A DNA stretch of 12,788 nucleotides, taken from Gemmataceae bacterium (GTDB taxonomy: Bacteria > Planctomycetota > Planctomycetia > Gemmatales > Gemmataceae). The notes under the pieces were generated by a model, which had not been told where the DNA came from, did no database searches, and saw only the letters and a program-made list of their open reading frames with translations. Below are positions 1 through 6,737 of the stretch, piece by piece. The stretch's first letter is position 1. The number at the start of each line of letters is the position of its first letter. Location: assembly GCA_947474875.1 (NCBI GenBank), contig CANJKY010000026.1, forward strand, positions 1 to 12,788. The letters run 5' to 3'. The translations under genes and the position numbers were made by a program.

Positions 1-1782
1 CCCGCCGGGCGGCGGAGGAGGCGGGGGCGGGTTCTGGGCATCGTTCTCAGAACCACGGCGGCCCGGCCCGCGACTGCCAGGCGGCGGTGCAGCGCCACCA
101 CCGGGGTTATTCCCGCCCGGGCGACCGGGGTTATTCCCACCGGTCGCCGGCATCGCGGGGGCCACTCCGTCCAGATCGGTGGCGGTAGCCACGGCCTCAA
201 AGTAACGGTCCAGAATGGTGTTCCGCAACACTTCTTCCGTCTTGATCTCTTTCCGCCGGGAGGCGGGGTAGAACGCCTGGAACTCACGCAGCAGCAGGTT
301 ATTTGGGGCCCCGTACCCCGGCTTGGTACCGAGCGCCAGCCCGGGCTTGTTCGGCGCCAGTTCCACAACCCCCATGCTCTTCGGGTGCTGAAGGACGCTG
401 GCAATTCCGGCCTCCATCCACAGCGACAGCCGGACGTACTTCGGCAACAATCCGGCGGCGGCGTACAACTGGCGGGTGCCCTCGCTGGTGATGGCCGCCT
501 TGTCCGCCTCCACCTCCAACATCCGCTCGACCAGGGCGTAGGTGCTGGCCAGGGCCACGTCGGTTGCCGTCAGTTTGTCTCGTAACGGCGGTGCGTTGCC
601 CTTCAACAGGTCGCTCCGGTCGAACCCCTCACGCGTCGACTTCGACCGGGCCGATTCGAAGAACGACCTGCCCAAGTCGTCCGTCCGCTCCGGAGACAGG
701 ACGAGCAGGTTGTGCTCCTGCGAGTAGAACGAGTCCTCGCCGGTCTTCATGCCGTCTAGCCGGCCGCGAAGTTCGGCCAGTTCGCCGCCCTTCTTGGCCA
801 CCACCACGATCAGTTTCTTGTCGGGGAACGGGAGCAACTTCCCGCTCTTCAGCGCGTGCCAGGTGTAGAAGGTGCGGAAATTCTCTTCCAGCAGGTCCGC
901 CTTCCGGGTGAGTGCGTCCTGAGACAGATTCTGGCCGGCGCCGAAGTGGATGAGAGTGTAGTGCGGCGCGTCGTCCGAGATGGTAGCCGTGCCGCCGAGC
1001 TTGGTCCGCCAGCCCTGTGCAGCGGGGTCGGACGGCAGAGCGTTTCCGAGCCTGGCTTTCAGTTCGGTGTACGCCTTGATGAACTCGCCCGTCTGACCGC
1101 TAGCGTCCTTCATTTTAAGCAGATCGTCCGCGTACTCGGTGGCCAGCTTCGGTAGGTCGGCCGCGAACGCCTGCTCGACGTACAGCATCAACTCGTCCGA
1201 TTTCCGGTTGGGAGAGGCCGACCACTTCTTGTGCTTCGCCCGGATCTCCGACTCCTGGTTCGTCAGTTCATCCTGTTTGATCTGAACGCTAGTCCCGTCC
1301 TGATACAGGTAGGTTGCGCCGTACGCGTGCTCGATGTATGGCAGACGCGGGTTCTTCTCCTGATTATACCCCTTGTTCTTGTACAGCAGGTGCTGCGGGA
1401 GCATCTTGTTGTACGGCACGAGTACGGCGATCGACCGCTCCTTGGCCAGCGACTCCGGGTCGGTCCCGCCGCCGTCGACCCCTCCGAACCCGCCTGGCAG
1501 ACCGGGACCGCCCAGTCCGCCGCCGGCAAGCCCACCGCCTGGACCGCCAGGTCGACCGCCCTGGTTACCTCCGTACATGCCGGGACCATACCCGCCCTGA
1601 CCGTACCCCTTGCCGCCGATGTCTCCTCCCCCCCCTGCCCCACCGCCTGGCGCTGCCGTGCCGCCAGCATCCGACAGTTTGATGCGGATGATGAGGTAGC
1701 CGGGTTTGTTGTTGACGGGTGCTTGGGCCATGGCGACGGTCGTCGTCGCGGCTAACCCCACCGCTGCTAGCCACCGGTTCAT
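1..1782 (-). CDS. Secreted DUF1570-like protein with degenerate zinc site (3' truncated by window)
   Basis: The frame is open from ATG at 1782 to the window edge, giving 594 codons with no stop, so the C-terminus lies outside. Residues 1-19 form a signal peptide (MNRWLAAVGL..., probable cleavage after AMA). Residues about 40-107 are almost pure glycine-rich sequence. A globular part follows (about 110-530), and the visible end is rich in Gly, Asn and Pro, closing with a run of prolines. The segment around HYTLIHFG (274-281), the amphipathic helix after it, the strand KKLIVVVAK (322-330) and the block at 430-462 follow the layout of DUF1570 proteins, which are gluzincin peptidase relatives. 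Where DUF1570 members carry HEATHQ and WLxEGLA, this protein reads SEGTRQ (433-438) and WMEAGIA (455-461). Both zinc histidines and the third glutamate ligand are therefore replaced, so it is probably not an active metallopeptidase. AGG lies 6 bases before the ATG. The family assignment is from motif reading by eye. It is probably cotranscribed with the gene upstream, or driven by the promoter at 1830-1858. Confidence 0.9.
   Translation of the reverse strand, partial: MNRWLAAVGLAATTTVAMAQAPVNNKPGYLIIRIKLSDAGGTAAPGGGAGGGGDIGGKGYGQGGYGPGMYGGNQGGRPGGPGGGLAGGGLGGPGLPGGFGGVDGGGTDPESLAKERSIAVLVPYNKMLPQHLLYKNKGYNQEKNPRLPYIEHAYGATYLYQDGTSVQIKQDELTNQESEIRAKHKKWSASPNRKSDELMLYVEQAFAADLPKLATEYADDLLKMKDASGQTGEFIKAYTELKARLGNALPSDPAAQGWRTKLGGTATISDDAPHYTLIHFGAGQNLSQDALTRKADLLEENFRTFYTWHALKSGKLLPFPDKKLIVVVAKKGGELAELRGRLDGMKTGEDSFYSQEHNLLVLSPERTDDLGRSFFESARSKSTREGFDRSDLLKGNAPPLRDKLTATDVALASTYALVERMLEVEADKAAITSEGTRQLYAAAGLLPKYVRLSLWMEAGIASVLQHPKSMGVVELAPNKPGLALGTKPGYGAPNNLLLREFQAFYPASRRKEIKTEEVLRNTILDRYFEAVATATDLDGVAPAMPATGGNNPGRPGGNNPGGGAAPPPGSRGPGRRGSENDAQNPPPPPPPPGG
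101..138. repeat. Short in-frame tandem repeat, 24-base period
   Basis: The 14-mer CCGGGGTTATTCCC occurs at 101-114 and again at 125-138, exactly 24 bases (8 codons) apart. On the minus strand it encodes two GGNNPG segments within the Gly/Asn/Pro-rich tail of the truncated secreted protein. It is a coding repeat of the kind that can change length by slippage. Confidence 0.8.
1462..1665 (-). other. Glycine-rich low-complexity segment (residues about 40-107)
   Basis: This part of the secreted protein consists mostly of Gly with scattered Pro, Tyr, Gln, Asn and Leu, for example GGKGYGQGGYGPGMYGG. It lies directly after a short strand-like segment (YLIIRIKLSD) that follows the signal peptide, and before the globular domain. 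It is probably a flexible linker or surface-exposed spacer. Its function cannot be told from the sequence. Confidence 0.85.
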
Positions 1783-1829
1783 GATCGACCTGCCGTAGAG
1801 TAGAGTGGAAATGAACGATGTAGATAGTG

Positions 1830-1858
1830 ATTATCCGGCCTGTGCCGGCGAAACTCAA
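1830..1858 (-). promoter_or_regulatory. Candidate sigma70 promoter for the DUF1570-like gene
   Basis: Reading the minus strand, TTGAGT (1858-1853) is followed by a 17-base spacer and GATAAT (1835-1830), matching the -35 consensus at 4 of 6 and the -10 at 5 of 6. Transcription would begin near 1823, about 40 bases before the ATG at 1782. The spacer contains the inverted repeat CCGGC-CTGT-GCCGG (1835-1848), which touches the -10 box and could be an operator or a small hairpin. The downstream gene could thus be expressed separately from the gene before it. Confidence 0.5.
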
Positions 1859-1873
1859 CTCCGAACAGCCCAG

Positions 1874-3319
1874 TTATTGCCGCCGGACCGACCCCACAAT
1901 CTTGAAGTCCGGCTTATCCGTATAGAGGTCGAACGCACCTTTCATGGCGTTGAACCGGTTGGTGTACCAGTTGTCCACGGCCGCCTTGTCCAGGTTAACC
2001 GTGCCGTTTTCTGTCTGCTTGGTGAGAGGGTCGAAGACGGCCGTCACGCCGATCTGCGCGATCCCGGACAGAGTGTCTTTCGCGGCCTTGGGCAGTTTCG
2101 TCTTCTGGATGCTTTGTTCCCACGCGGTGTAAGCGTTCTTCAACCGCATTCCGTACAGTTTCCAGTGCGTACGTTGCACGTCGTCCTTGTTCAGCACCCG
2201 GCCGGACGCCGACTTCTCCAGGATGAAATCGGACACCCCTTTGGCGATCACCAGCCCCAGTACGTCCGCGTTGACCGACTCGGACGGCACCATCGTACCC
2301 AGTCCGATCACCGCCTCGCCGAGTTCCTTGACGCTCGGGGCCGGCACCAGTGCCGGGTCGGACACGGCCACCCGGCAAAGGGTGAACAGCGGCCGCCGTT
2401 CTTTGTCCAAGGTGTCGTTCGTAACGATGTCGGTTCGGACCTTGGCCAGCGCCCGGATCGCCTGCAACCTGAATATCTGGGCCACGTCCACCTGCTCGGG
2501 CGTCAGGCTGCCCTCGGCCGGTTTCGACTTCGGATCGGTCGTCAGGCTGGCCTCGCCGACCGGCTTGTCCGGAATGTATGCCTTTTCGATCACGCACGCC
2601 GGCACCTTCTGCACCACGTCGTCCACCAGACAAACCAGTTGGTAGTGTTTGGTTTTATTCACCCACTTGGTGCCGCGGGCTGGGTCGTACGCCCCGAGGG
2701 CGCCCTCGGCGGCGTTCAGGGCATAGTACAGCACTTCAAGCGGGTGATTCGGCTCGTCCTTCGTCTGGAGTAGCGAGACGGTGCGGTCGAATGCCGCTGG
2801 CGCCCCGGTCTCGGCCACCGCCACCAGCAACTGTAGGGCGTTAATGCGAATCACCGACGGCGGGCTCTTGGCCAGCACCTCGTCGATCGCCGCCACCGCT
2901 GCCGCACCGAACTCGCGGATGTACGCCAGTTGGGTGGTAGTCGGTGAGGCCGGAAGCGGCAGTAGAAGCTGTGCGCGGAAGTTCCGGAGGATCGTGGCCG
3001 GGCTCCGCGACTCGCCGGTTCTGGCCACCAACTCGGGGCCGTCCGGAGTGAAGTAATACTCCTGGTGGGTGACGGGATACACGTAGTTGCGTGCCACCTC
3101 AAGCAGAGCCGCCTTGTCTTCAGCCGACGGGGGGTCCAGGTTCACGGACCCATTCTTCATCTGGTTCACCTTGTTCGACTGCTCCCCCGTCTGCTTCGCT
3201 TCCAGCCGGTACGTGCGGAATTTGTCGTCGACCGGTTTCTTCGCCGGTTGGGCCTGGACCGATTGTGTCACCGCGAATCCGAACACGAGCAGCAGAGGAA
3301 GCACGCGAGAGACAGGCAT
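1874..3319 (-). CDS. Exported alpha-helical protein, unknown function
   Basis: I do not recognise a family for this 481-residue protein. Residues 1-23 are a clear signal peptide (MPVSRVLPLLLVFGFAVTQS..., cleavage likely after VQA), so it is exported. The mature protein is largely helical. Residues about 135-210 and 280-345 have the repeated amphipathic helix pairs seen in HEAT/ARM-type folds, such as FGAAAVAAIDEVLA and RINALQLLVAVAETG. There are only three cysteines (residues 230, 242 and 315), no haem motif and no obvious catalytic signature. The start is well supported: AGGTGA (3323-3328 on the minus strand) sits four bases before the ATG. The stop lies 91 bases from the start of the next gene on the same strand, so the two probably form a unit. 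Codon choice is less extreme in third-position G/C than in the topoisomerase and cytochrome genes, judged by eye. The HEAT-like call is weak; that it is a real exported protein is strong. Confidence 0.85.
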   Translation of the reverse strand: MPVSRVLPLLLVFGFAVTQSVQAQPAKKPVDDKFRTYRLEAKQTGEQSNKVNQMKNGSVNLDPPSAEDKAALLEVARNYVYPVTHQEYYFTPDGPELVARTGESRSPATILRNFRAQLLLPLPASPTTTQLAYIREFGAAAVAAIDEVLAKSPPSVIRINALQLLVAVAETGAPAAFDRTVSLLQTKDEPNHPLEVLYYALNAAEGALGAYDPARGTKWVNKTKHYQLVCLVDDVVQKVPACVIEKAYIPDKPVGEASLTTDPKSKPAEGSLTPEQVDVAQIFRLQAIRALAKVRTDIVTNDTLDKERRPLFTLCRVAVSDPALVPAPSVKELGEAVIGLGTMVPSESVNADVLGLVIAKGVSDFILEKSASGRVLNKDDVQRTHWKLYGMRLKNAYTAWEQSIQKTKLPKAAKDTLSGIAQIGVTAVFDPLTKQTENGTVNLDKAAVDNWYTNRFNAMKGAFDLYTDKPDFKIVGSVRRQ

Positions 3320-3322
3320 CGT

Positions 3323-3328
3323 TCACCT
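3323..3328 (-). promoter_or_regulatory. Shine-Dalgarno site AGGTGA
   Basis: On the minus strand AGGTGA lies four bases upstream of the ATG at 3319. It fixes the start of the exported helical protein. Confidence 0.65.
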
Positions 3329-3553
3329 ACACGGGGTGCGGGGTGCAGCGATACAGGTGTAACGGAGCCCGAAGTCGGACGTTGGCGGCTCGTTACAGAC
3401 GGACCGATACTCGCAGGCTACCAGACCGGTTTGCCCCGGGCAAGCGACAGCCCCCGGCTCAGTCATTGCCGACTCCAGCCTGGTGCCCTACAACCGCTCC
3501 TCGAATTCCGAGCGAACCCGTGCCAGCAGACCGGCGTCCAGATCATGTTCAGG

Positions 3554-3582
3554 TTGTCAGAGGGGCCGCCCGGTAATACACT
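3554..3582 (+). promoter_or_regulatory. Promoter of tRNA-Pro
   Basis: TTGTCA (3554-3559, 5 of 6 to the -35 consensus) is separated by exactly 17 bases from TACACT (3577-3582, 4 of 6 to the -10). Initiation would fall near 3589, only about four bases before the mature 5' end of the tRNA. This fits a dedicated tRNA promoter with a very short leader. Confidence 0.55.
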
Positions 3583-3592
3583 CCCTTTGTAA

Positions 3593-3667
<75 letters not shown>

Positions 3668-3699
3668 CTGACGATAACTGACGGAAACCCCCTTCGCCG

Positions 3700-3732
3700 A
3701 AGCACTTCTGCTTACCCCCGGGTGGTCCGGGG
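3700..3732 (+). terminator. Two small hairpins downstream of tRNA-Pro
   Basis: AAGCA-CTTC-TGCTT (3700-3713, 5-bp stem) is followed at once by CCCCGG-GTGGT-CCGGGG (3716-3732, 6-bp GC stem). They lie 33-65 bases past the tRNA end, where a terminator is expected. No T-tract follows, so intrinsic termination is uncertain. Confidence 0.35.
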
Positions 3733-3754
3733 CGCGGCGTCCTGATGCCGAGTA

Positions 3755-3772
3755 TTGCGGTATTTACCGCAA
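3755..3772. repeat. Perfect 18-base palindrome
   Basis: TTGCGGTATTTACCGCAA is an inverted repeat with 8-base arms around TT. As RNA it would form seven pairs closing an ATTT loop. It lies alone in the tRNA-topoisomerase gap, 88 bases past the tRNA. It could be a regulator binding site or a terminator-like hairpin: on the plus strand it is followed by two further A residues, with no T-run on either side. Confidence 0.6.
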
Positions 3773-4040
3773 AACCCGGATTCGCCCCGACCCCGGAAGC
3801 CTGTCCCGAGCCACCGCTTCCACAAACCGTCCGGGACCGCGTATTGCGATTTCACCTTCCCGGTGTCGAGCTGCCGCATGTCTGCTACCTTGACCAGTTG
3901 GACACTCCGGAGTGCCGCCGAAAGCATGCCCGCATCACCGCTAAAGTGGTCACCGGTGGGGTGGCGTCGCGGGAATGGGTTGCCGCATTGGGTAGTGGCG
4001 TGAGACCCAGAACCGCCGCTGTGGTGTGGTGCTTTCGCCC

Positions 4041-6488
4041 TCACACTCCGAACTCGAACCGGACCTGCCCGTTCTCCAGCCTCAGCCGCGCGTCGAACAT
4101 GGTCCCCGCCTTCGACTTGAACCCCTTGAGCGGCGGACTAACGCCCTTCTTCAACAGTGCCCGTGCGGTCGTAATGCTCACCTTCTTGCCGGCGATCGTT
4201 TTCCAGATGACGAACTTGCACCCGTTCCGCCACCCGCTGCACCCGTACCCCCGCTCCCCTTCGATCACTAGTGCCCCGCACAAGGGGCACTGGCCGAGCG
4301 GGCCGTCGGCCGCCTTCTTCGCTTTTTTCTCGCCGCCGGCTCCAACGTTCGCGGTCGGCTTGGGTCGGCGGACCTTCGACGTGTTCCCGTCCGCCGGTTT
4401 GGCTCGTGGGGCGCGGCGTGCCCGTGCCGGTTTCGCCTGCTTGGTCGGCCGCGGTCCTTCCGCCTGCGGGGTGCGGACCTCCAACACCGCCCCGGCGTCC
4501 GACAGGGTGAGGATCACCCCGTCCGACCCGTCGAACGGCGGCGGGCGGAACAACGCCCGCCGTTGCAGCAGTTCGCGGGCGTGGCCGACCTCCAGCCGCC
4601 CGCCCTTGTACTCCTTCCACAGCACGAACGGGCACCCGTCCTTCCACCCCGAGCAGCCGTACCCGCGCTGCCCCTCGATCACCGGCCGGCCGCACCGCGG
4701 GCACTCGCCCAGCCGCGACTCGTTCACCGCGTCGCCGTCGCCGCGGACGATCCCCCGCGTGTACGCGGCGATGTCGGCCATGAACCGGACGGGGTCGAGT
4801 TCCCCGCGCTCGACCTCCCGCAGCCGCGCCTCCCACTCGCCCGTCAGCTCCGGGCTTTTCAGCCCGCGGTCCCGCACCAGGGCGATCAGGTAGCGGCCGG
4901 AGTCGGTGGACACGACCGCCTTGCCGTCGCGCTGGAGGTATCCCCGCGTGAGCAGCGTTTCGATGGTCGCCGCCCGCGTGGCGGGGGTGCCCAGCCCCCG
5001 CTCCTTGAGCGCCTCCCGCAACGCCTCGTCGTCCACCAGCTTGCCGGCCGTTTCCATCGCCCCGAGCAGCGTCGCTTCGGTGTACGGCTTGGGCGGGGTC
5101 GTCTCCCCCTTCTTCACCGACGGCTCGTGAGGGCCACTCTCACCGGGGCGGAACTCGGGCAACGCCTGCTCGTCCGGCTTCTTGTCCTCCGCCCGCACCG
5201 GGTACAGCACCGTCCACCCCGGCTCCACCACCCGCACCCCGCGGGCGCGGAACGGCACCGCGTTCGCCTGCCCGTCGACGGTCGTCACCTCCTTCACGCA
5301 GGCCGGGTAGAAGCAGGCGATCAGGCGGATCGCGACCGCGTCGAACACCGCCCGCTCGGCCGGCGGCAGGTCGCCCGGCACCTTCCCGGTGGGGATGATG
5401 GCGTGGTGGTCCCGCACCTTGGCGTCGTCCACCACCCGGCCGGTGAAGGCGAGGGCGGACAGGTCGAGTCGCCCGACCGCCTCCGGGTACGGTGACCGCA
5501 ACGCTTCGAGCGCGCTACGCACCTGCCCCTTCAGGTCCGTGGTGATGTGCCGGGAGTCGGTCCGCGGGTAGGTGATCAGCTTCGCCTCGTATAGCGACTG
5601 GGCCGCCTTCAGGGTGGCATCGGCCGACAGCCCGCGGCGGCGGTTCATGTGCCGCTGGAGTTCGGTCAGGTCGAACAGTTGGGGCGGCAGATCCCGCTCC
5701 GTCTTCCGCTCGACGGCGCCGACGGCGAACGGGTGATCCCGCACTCGGTCGAGCATGGCGATCGCGTCGGCCTCCTTCTTGAAGCGATCGCCGGTGAACT
5801 TGAAGGTGACTTCGCGGTACAGGGTGAGCAGTTCCCAGAACGGATCGGGCTTGAACCCGCGGATCTCGTCGTCCCGTCGCACCACCAGGGCGAGCACCGG
5901 CGTCTGCACCCGGCCGACGCTCCAGAGCCGGCCGCCGGCATCACGGTGGCGGACGGTGTAGAAGCGGGTGGCGTTCAGCCCGACCACCCAGTCGGCCTGG
6001 CTGCGGCAGCGGGCGGCGGCGTACAGGCGGTCGTAATCGGCCAGCGGTTGCAGGCGGCGGAAGGCGTCGCGGATGGCCGCCTCGGTCAGGGAGTTCAGCC
6101 ACAGCCGGCGGGACGGCTTGTGGGTCGCCCCGGCCAGCTCCTGGATGTAGCGGAAGATGAGTTCGCCCTCGCGGCCGGCGTCGGTGGCGCAGATCACCTC
6201 GTCGGCCGCCTTCAGCAGTCGTTTCACGACGGCGAACTGCTTGCCCGCCCGTGGCTCGTCGATCAGCTTGAGCCCGAACTGTTCCGGGACGAACGGGAGG
6301 GTGTGCAGCGCCCACCGCTTGAGAACGGCGTCGTAGTCCTCCGGCTCCTGCAGGGTGACCAGGTGGCCGAGTGCCCACGTCACCTGGTAGCCGGCCCCTT
6401 CCAGATACCCGTCCTGACGGGAGGTCGCCCCGAGCACGGCGGCGATCTCGCGGGCGACGGACGGCTTCTCGGCGAGCACGACGCGCAT
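4041..6488 (-). CDS. topB: DNA topoisomerase III (type IA)
   Basis: This 815-residue protein is a type IA topoisomerase that passes single strands through a transient 5'-phosphotyrosine break. In the cell it decatenates replication and recombination intermediates, commonly with a RecQ helicase. The TOPRIM domain starts with MRVVLAEKPSVAREI (catalytic Glu7) and has the metal-binding motif DAGREGE at 103-109. The active-site tyrosine is Tyr307 in ITYPRTDSR. Other family landmarks are SVGRVQTPVL (190-199), HHAIIPTG (361-368) and the GLGTPATRA block (498-506). The C-terminus carries two copies of the topoisomerase C-terminal repeat. Each has four cysteines, C596/C599/C612/C619 and C734/C737/C750/C757, with GYGCSGW in both. 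They are joined by a basic Lys/Arg/Ala/Pro linker (about 675-730). All catalytic motifs are intact, so it should be active. The start is the family's usual N-terminus; no strong ribosome site precedes it. It is transcribed alone, divergent from the cytochrome gene. Confidence 0.97.
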   Translation of the reverse strand: MRVVLAEKPSVAREIAAVLGATSRQDGYLEGAGYQVTWALGHLVTLQEPEDYDAVLKRWALHTLPFVPEQFGLKLIDEPRAGKQFAVVKRLLKAADEVICATDAGREGELIFRYIQELAGATHKPSRRLWLNSLTEAAIRDAFRRLQPLADYDRLYAAARCRSQADWVVGLNATRFYTVRHRDAGGRLWSVGRVQTPVLALVVRRDDEIRGFKPDPFWELLTLYREVTFKFTGDRFKKEADAIAMLDRVRDHPFAVGAVERKTERDLPPQLFDLTELQRHMNRRRGLSADATLKAAQSLYEAKLITYPRTDSRHITTDLKGQVRSALEALRSPYPEAVGRLDLSALAFTGRVVDDAKVRDHHAIIPTGKVPGDLPPAERAVFDAVAIRLIACFYPACVKEVTTVDGQANAVPFRARGVRVVEPGWTVLYPVRAEDKKPDEQALPEFRPGESGPHEPSVKKGETTPPKPYTEATLLGAMETAGKLVDDEALREALKERGLGTPATRAATIETLLTRGYLQRDGKAVVSTDSGRYLIALVRDRGLKSPELTGEWEARLREVERGELDPVRFMADIAAYTRGIVRGDGDAVNESRLGECPRCGRPVIEGQRGYGCSGWKDGCPFVLWKEYKGGRLEVGHARELLQRRALFRPPPFDGSDGVILTLSDAGAVLEVRTPQAEGPRPTKQAKPARARRAPRAKPADGNTSKVRRPKPTANVGAGGEKKAKKAADGPLGQCPLCGALVIEGERGYGCSGWRNGCKFVIWKTIAGKKVSITTARALLKKGVSPPLKGFKSKAGTMFDARLRLENGQVRFEFGV

Positions 6489-6499
6489 GGAATCTCAAC

Positions 6500-6529
6500 G
6501 TGAACGACCGGATGTACCGGGGTGAACGA
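6500..6529. repeat. Composite direct and inverted repeat just upstream of topB
   Basis: GTGAACGA occurs at 6500-6507 and 6522-6529, a 22-base (two helical turn) spacing. The bases between hold CCGG-ATGTA-CCGG (6508-6520). The element ends 11 bases before the topB ATG at 6488, so it would lie in the mRNA leader or overlap the promoter. It could be an operator for topB. No protein can be assigned to it. Confidence 0.5.
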
Positions 6530-6637
6530 AGGGTGTATGGTACTTGCGCGTCACCGGCGGGAGAACCTCGGTGGCCAGGCGCGGCGCATTGGACCTCACC
6601 CCTTGCCGATTGCACGGTTCCATTAGGCTTGATCGGT

Positions 6638-6646
6638 TGGTATCCT
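6638..6646 (+). promoter_or_regulatory. Weak candidate extended -10 element for the cytochrome operon
   Basis: TGG directly precedes TATCCT (6641-6646), which fits an extended -10 (TGn plus 4 of 6). No good -35 lies at the right distance. Initiation near 6653 would give a leader of about 85 bases before the ATG at 6738. It would also exclude the in-frame TTG at 6648 as the start codon. Confidence 0.25.
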
Positions 6647-6737
6647 GTTGGGGAGAGTTGAAGCGGAACGGGTCGCTGAGTTTGTGACCGTTCTGCGTGC
6701 CTGCCCCTGCCCGCCGACATCCCACCTGCCTCACCTC

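Larger units (their letters stand above)
3668..4040. other. Intergenic gap between tRNA-Pro and topoisomerase III, no convincing gene
   Basis: These 373 bases contain the two hairpins after the tRNA and the palindrome at 3755-3772. Both strands carry open frames, but none has a plausible ribosome site, signal peptide or coherent composition. A plus-strand frame starting at 3745 simply continues through the antisense of the topoisomerase gene. A minus-strand frame at about 3712-4044 contains YAVPDGLWKRW, which faintly resembles the N-terminus of IS5-type transposases and may be a decayed remnant. I would leave the region unannotated for genes. Confidence 0.6.

Noticed and set aside
1805..2773. 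Plus-strand frame of 322 codons opposite the exported helical protein
   Set aside because: The minus-strand gene has a signal peptide and a good ribosome site; this frame has neither and is typical antisense composition.
3431..3443. Palindrome TTGCCCCGGGCAA upstream of the exported helical protein gene
   Set aside because: It is perfect but short, GC-rich and about 110 bases from the start, and no convincing promoter lies beside it. It may be chance.
3511..3525. Minus-strand TGGCACGGGTTCGCT resembling a sigma54 -24/-12 promoter
   Set aside because: The spacing between the GG and GC elements is one base short of the required ten, and it lies almost 200 bases from the gene start.
3745..4893. 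Long plus-strand open frame (382 codons) starting after the tRNA
   Set aside because: Most of it is the exact antisense of topB, whose catalytic motifs are beyond doubt. Long antisense frames are expected at this GC content, and it has no ribosome site or recognisable domain.
6648..6737. Extended N-terminus of the cytochrome from the TTG at 6648
   Set aside because: The extra 30 residues would bury the signal peptide, and the TTG lies just after a possible -10 element. The ATG at 6738 gives a normal export signal.
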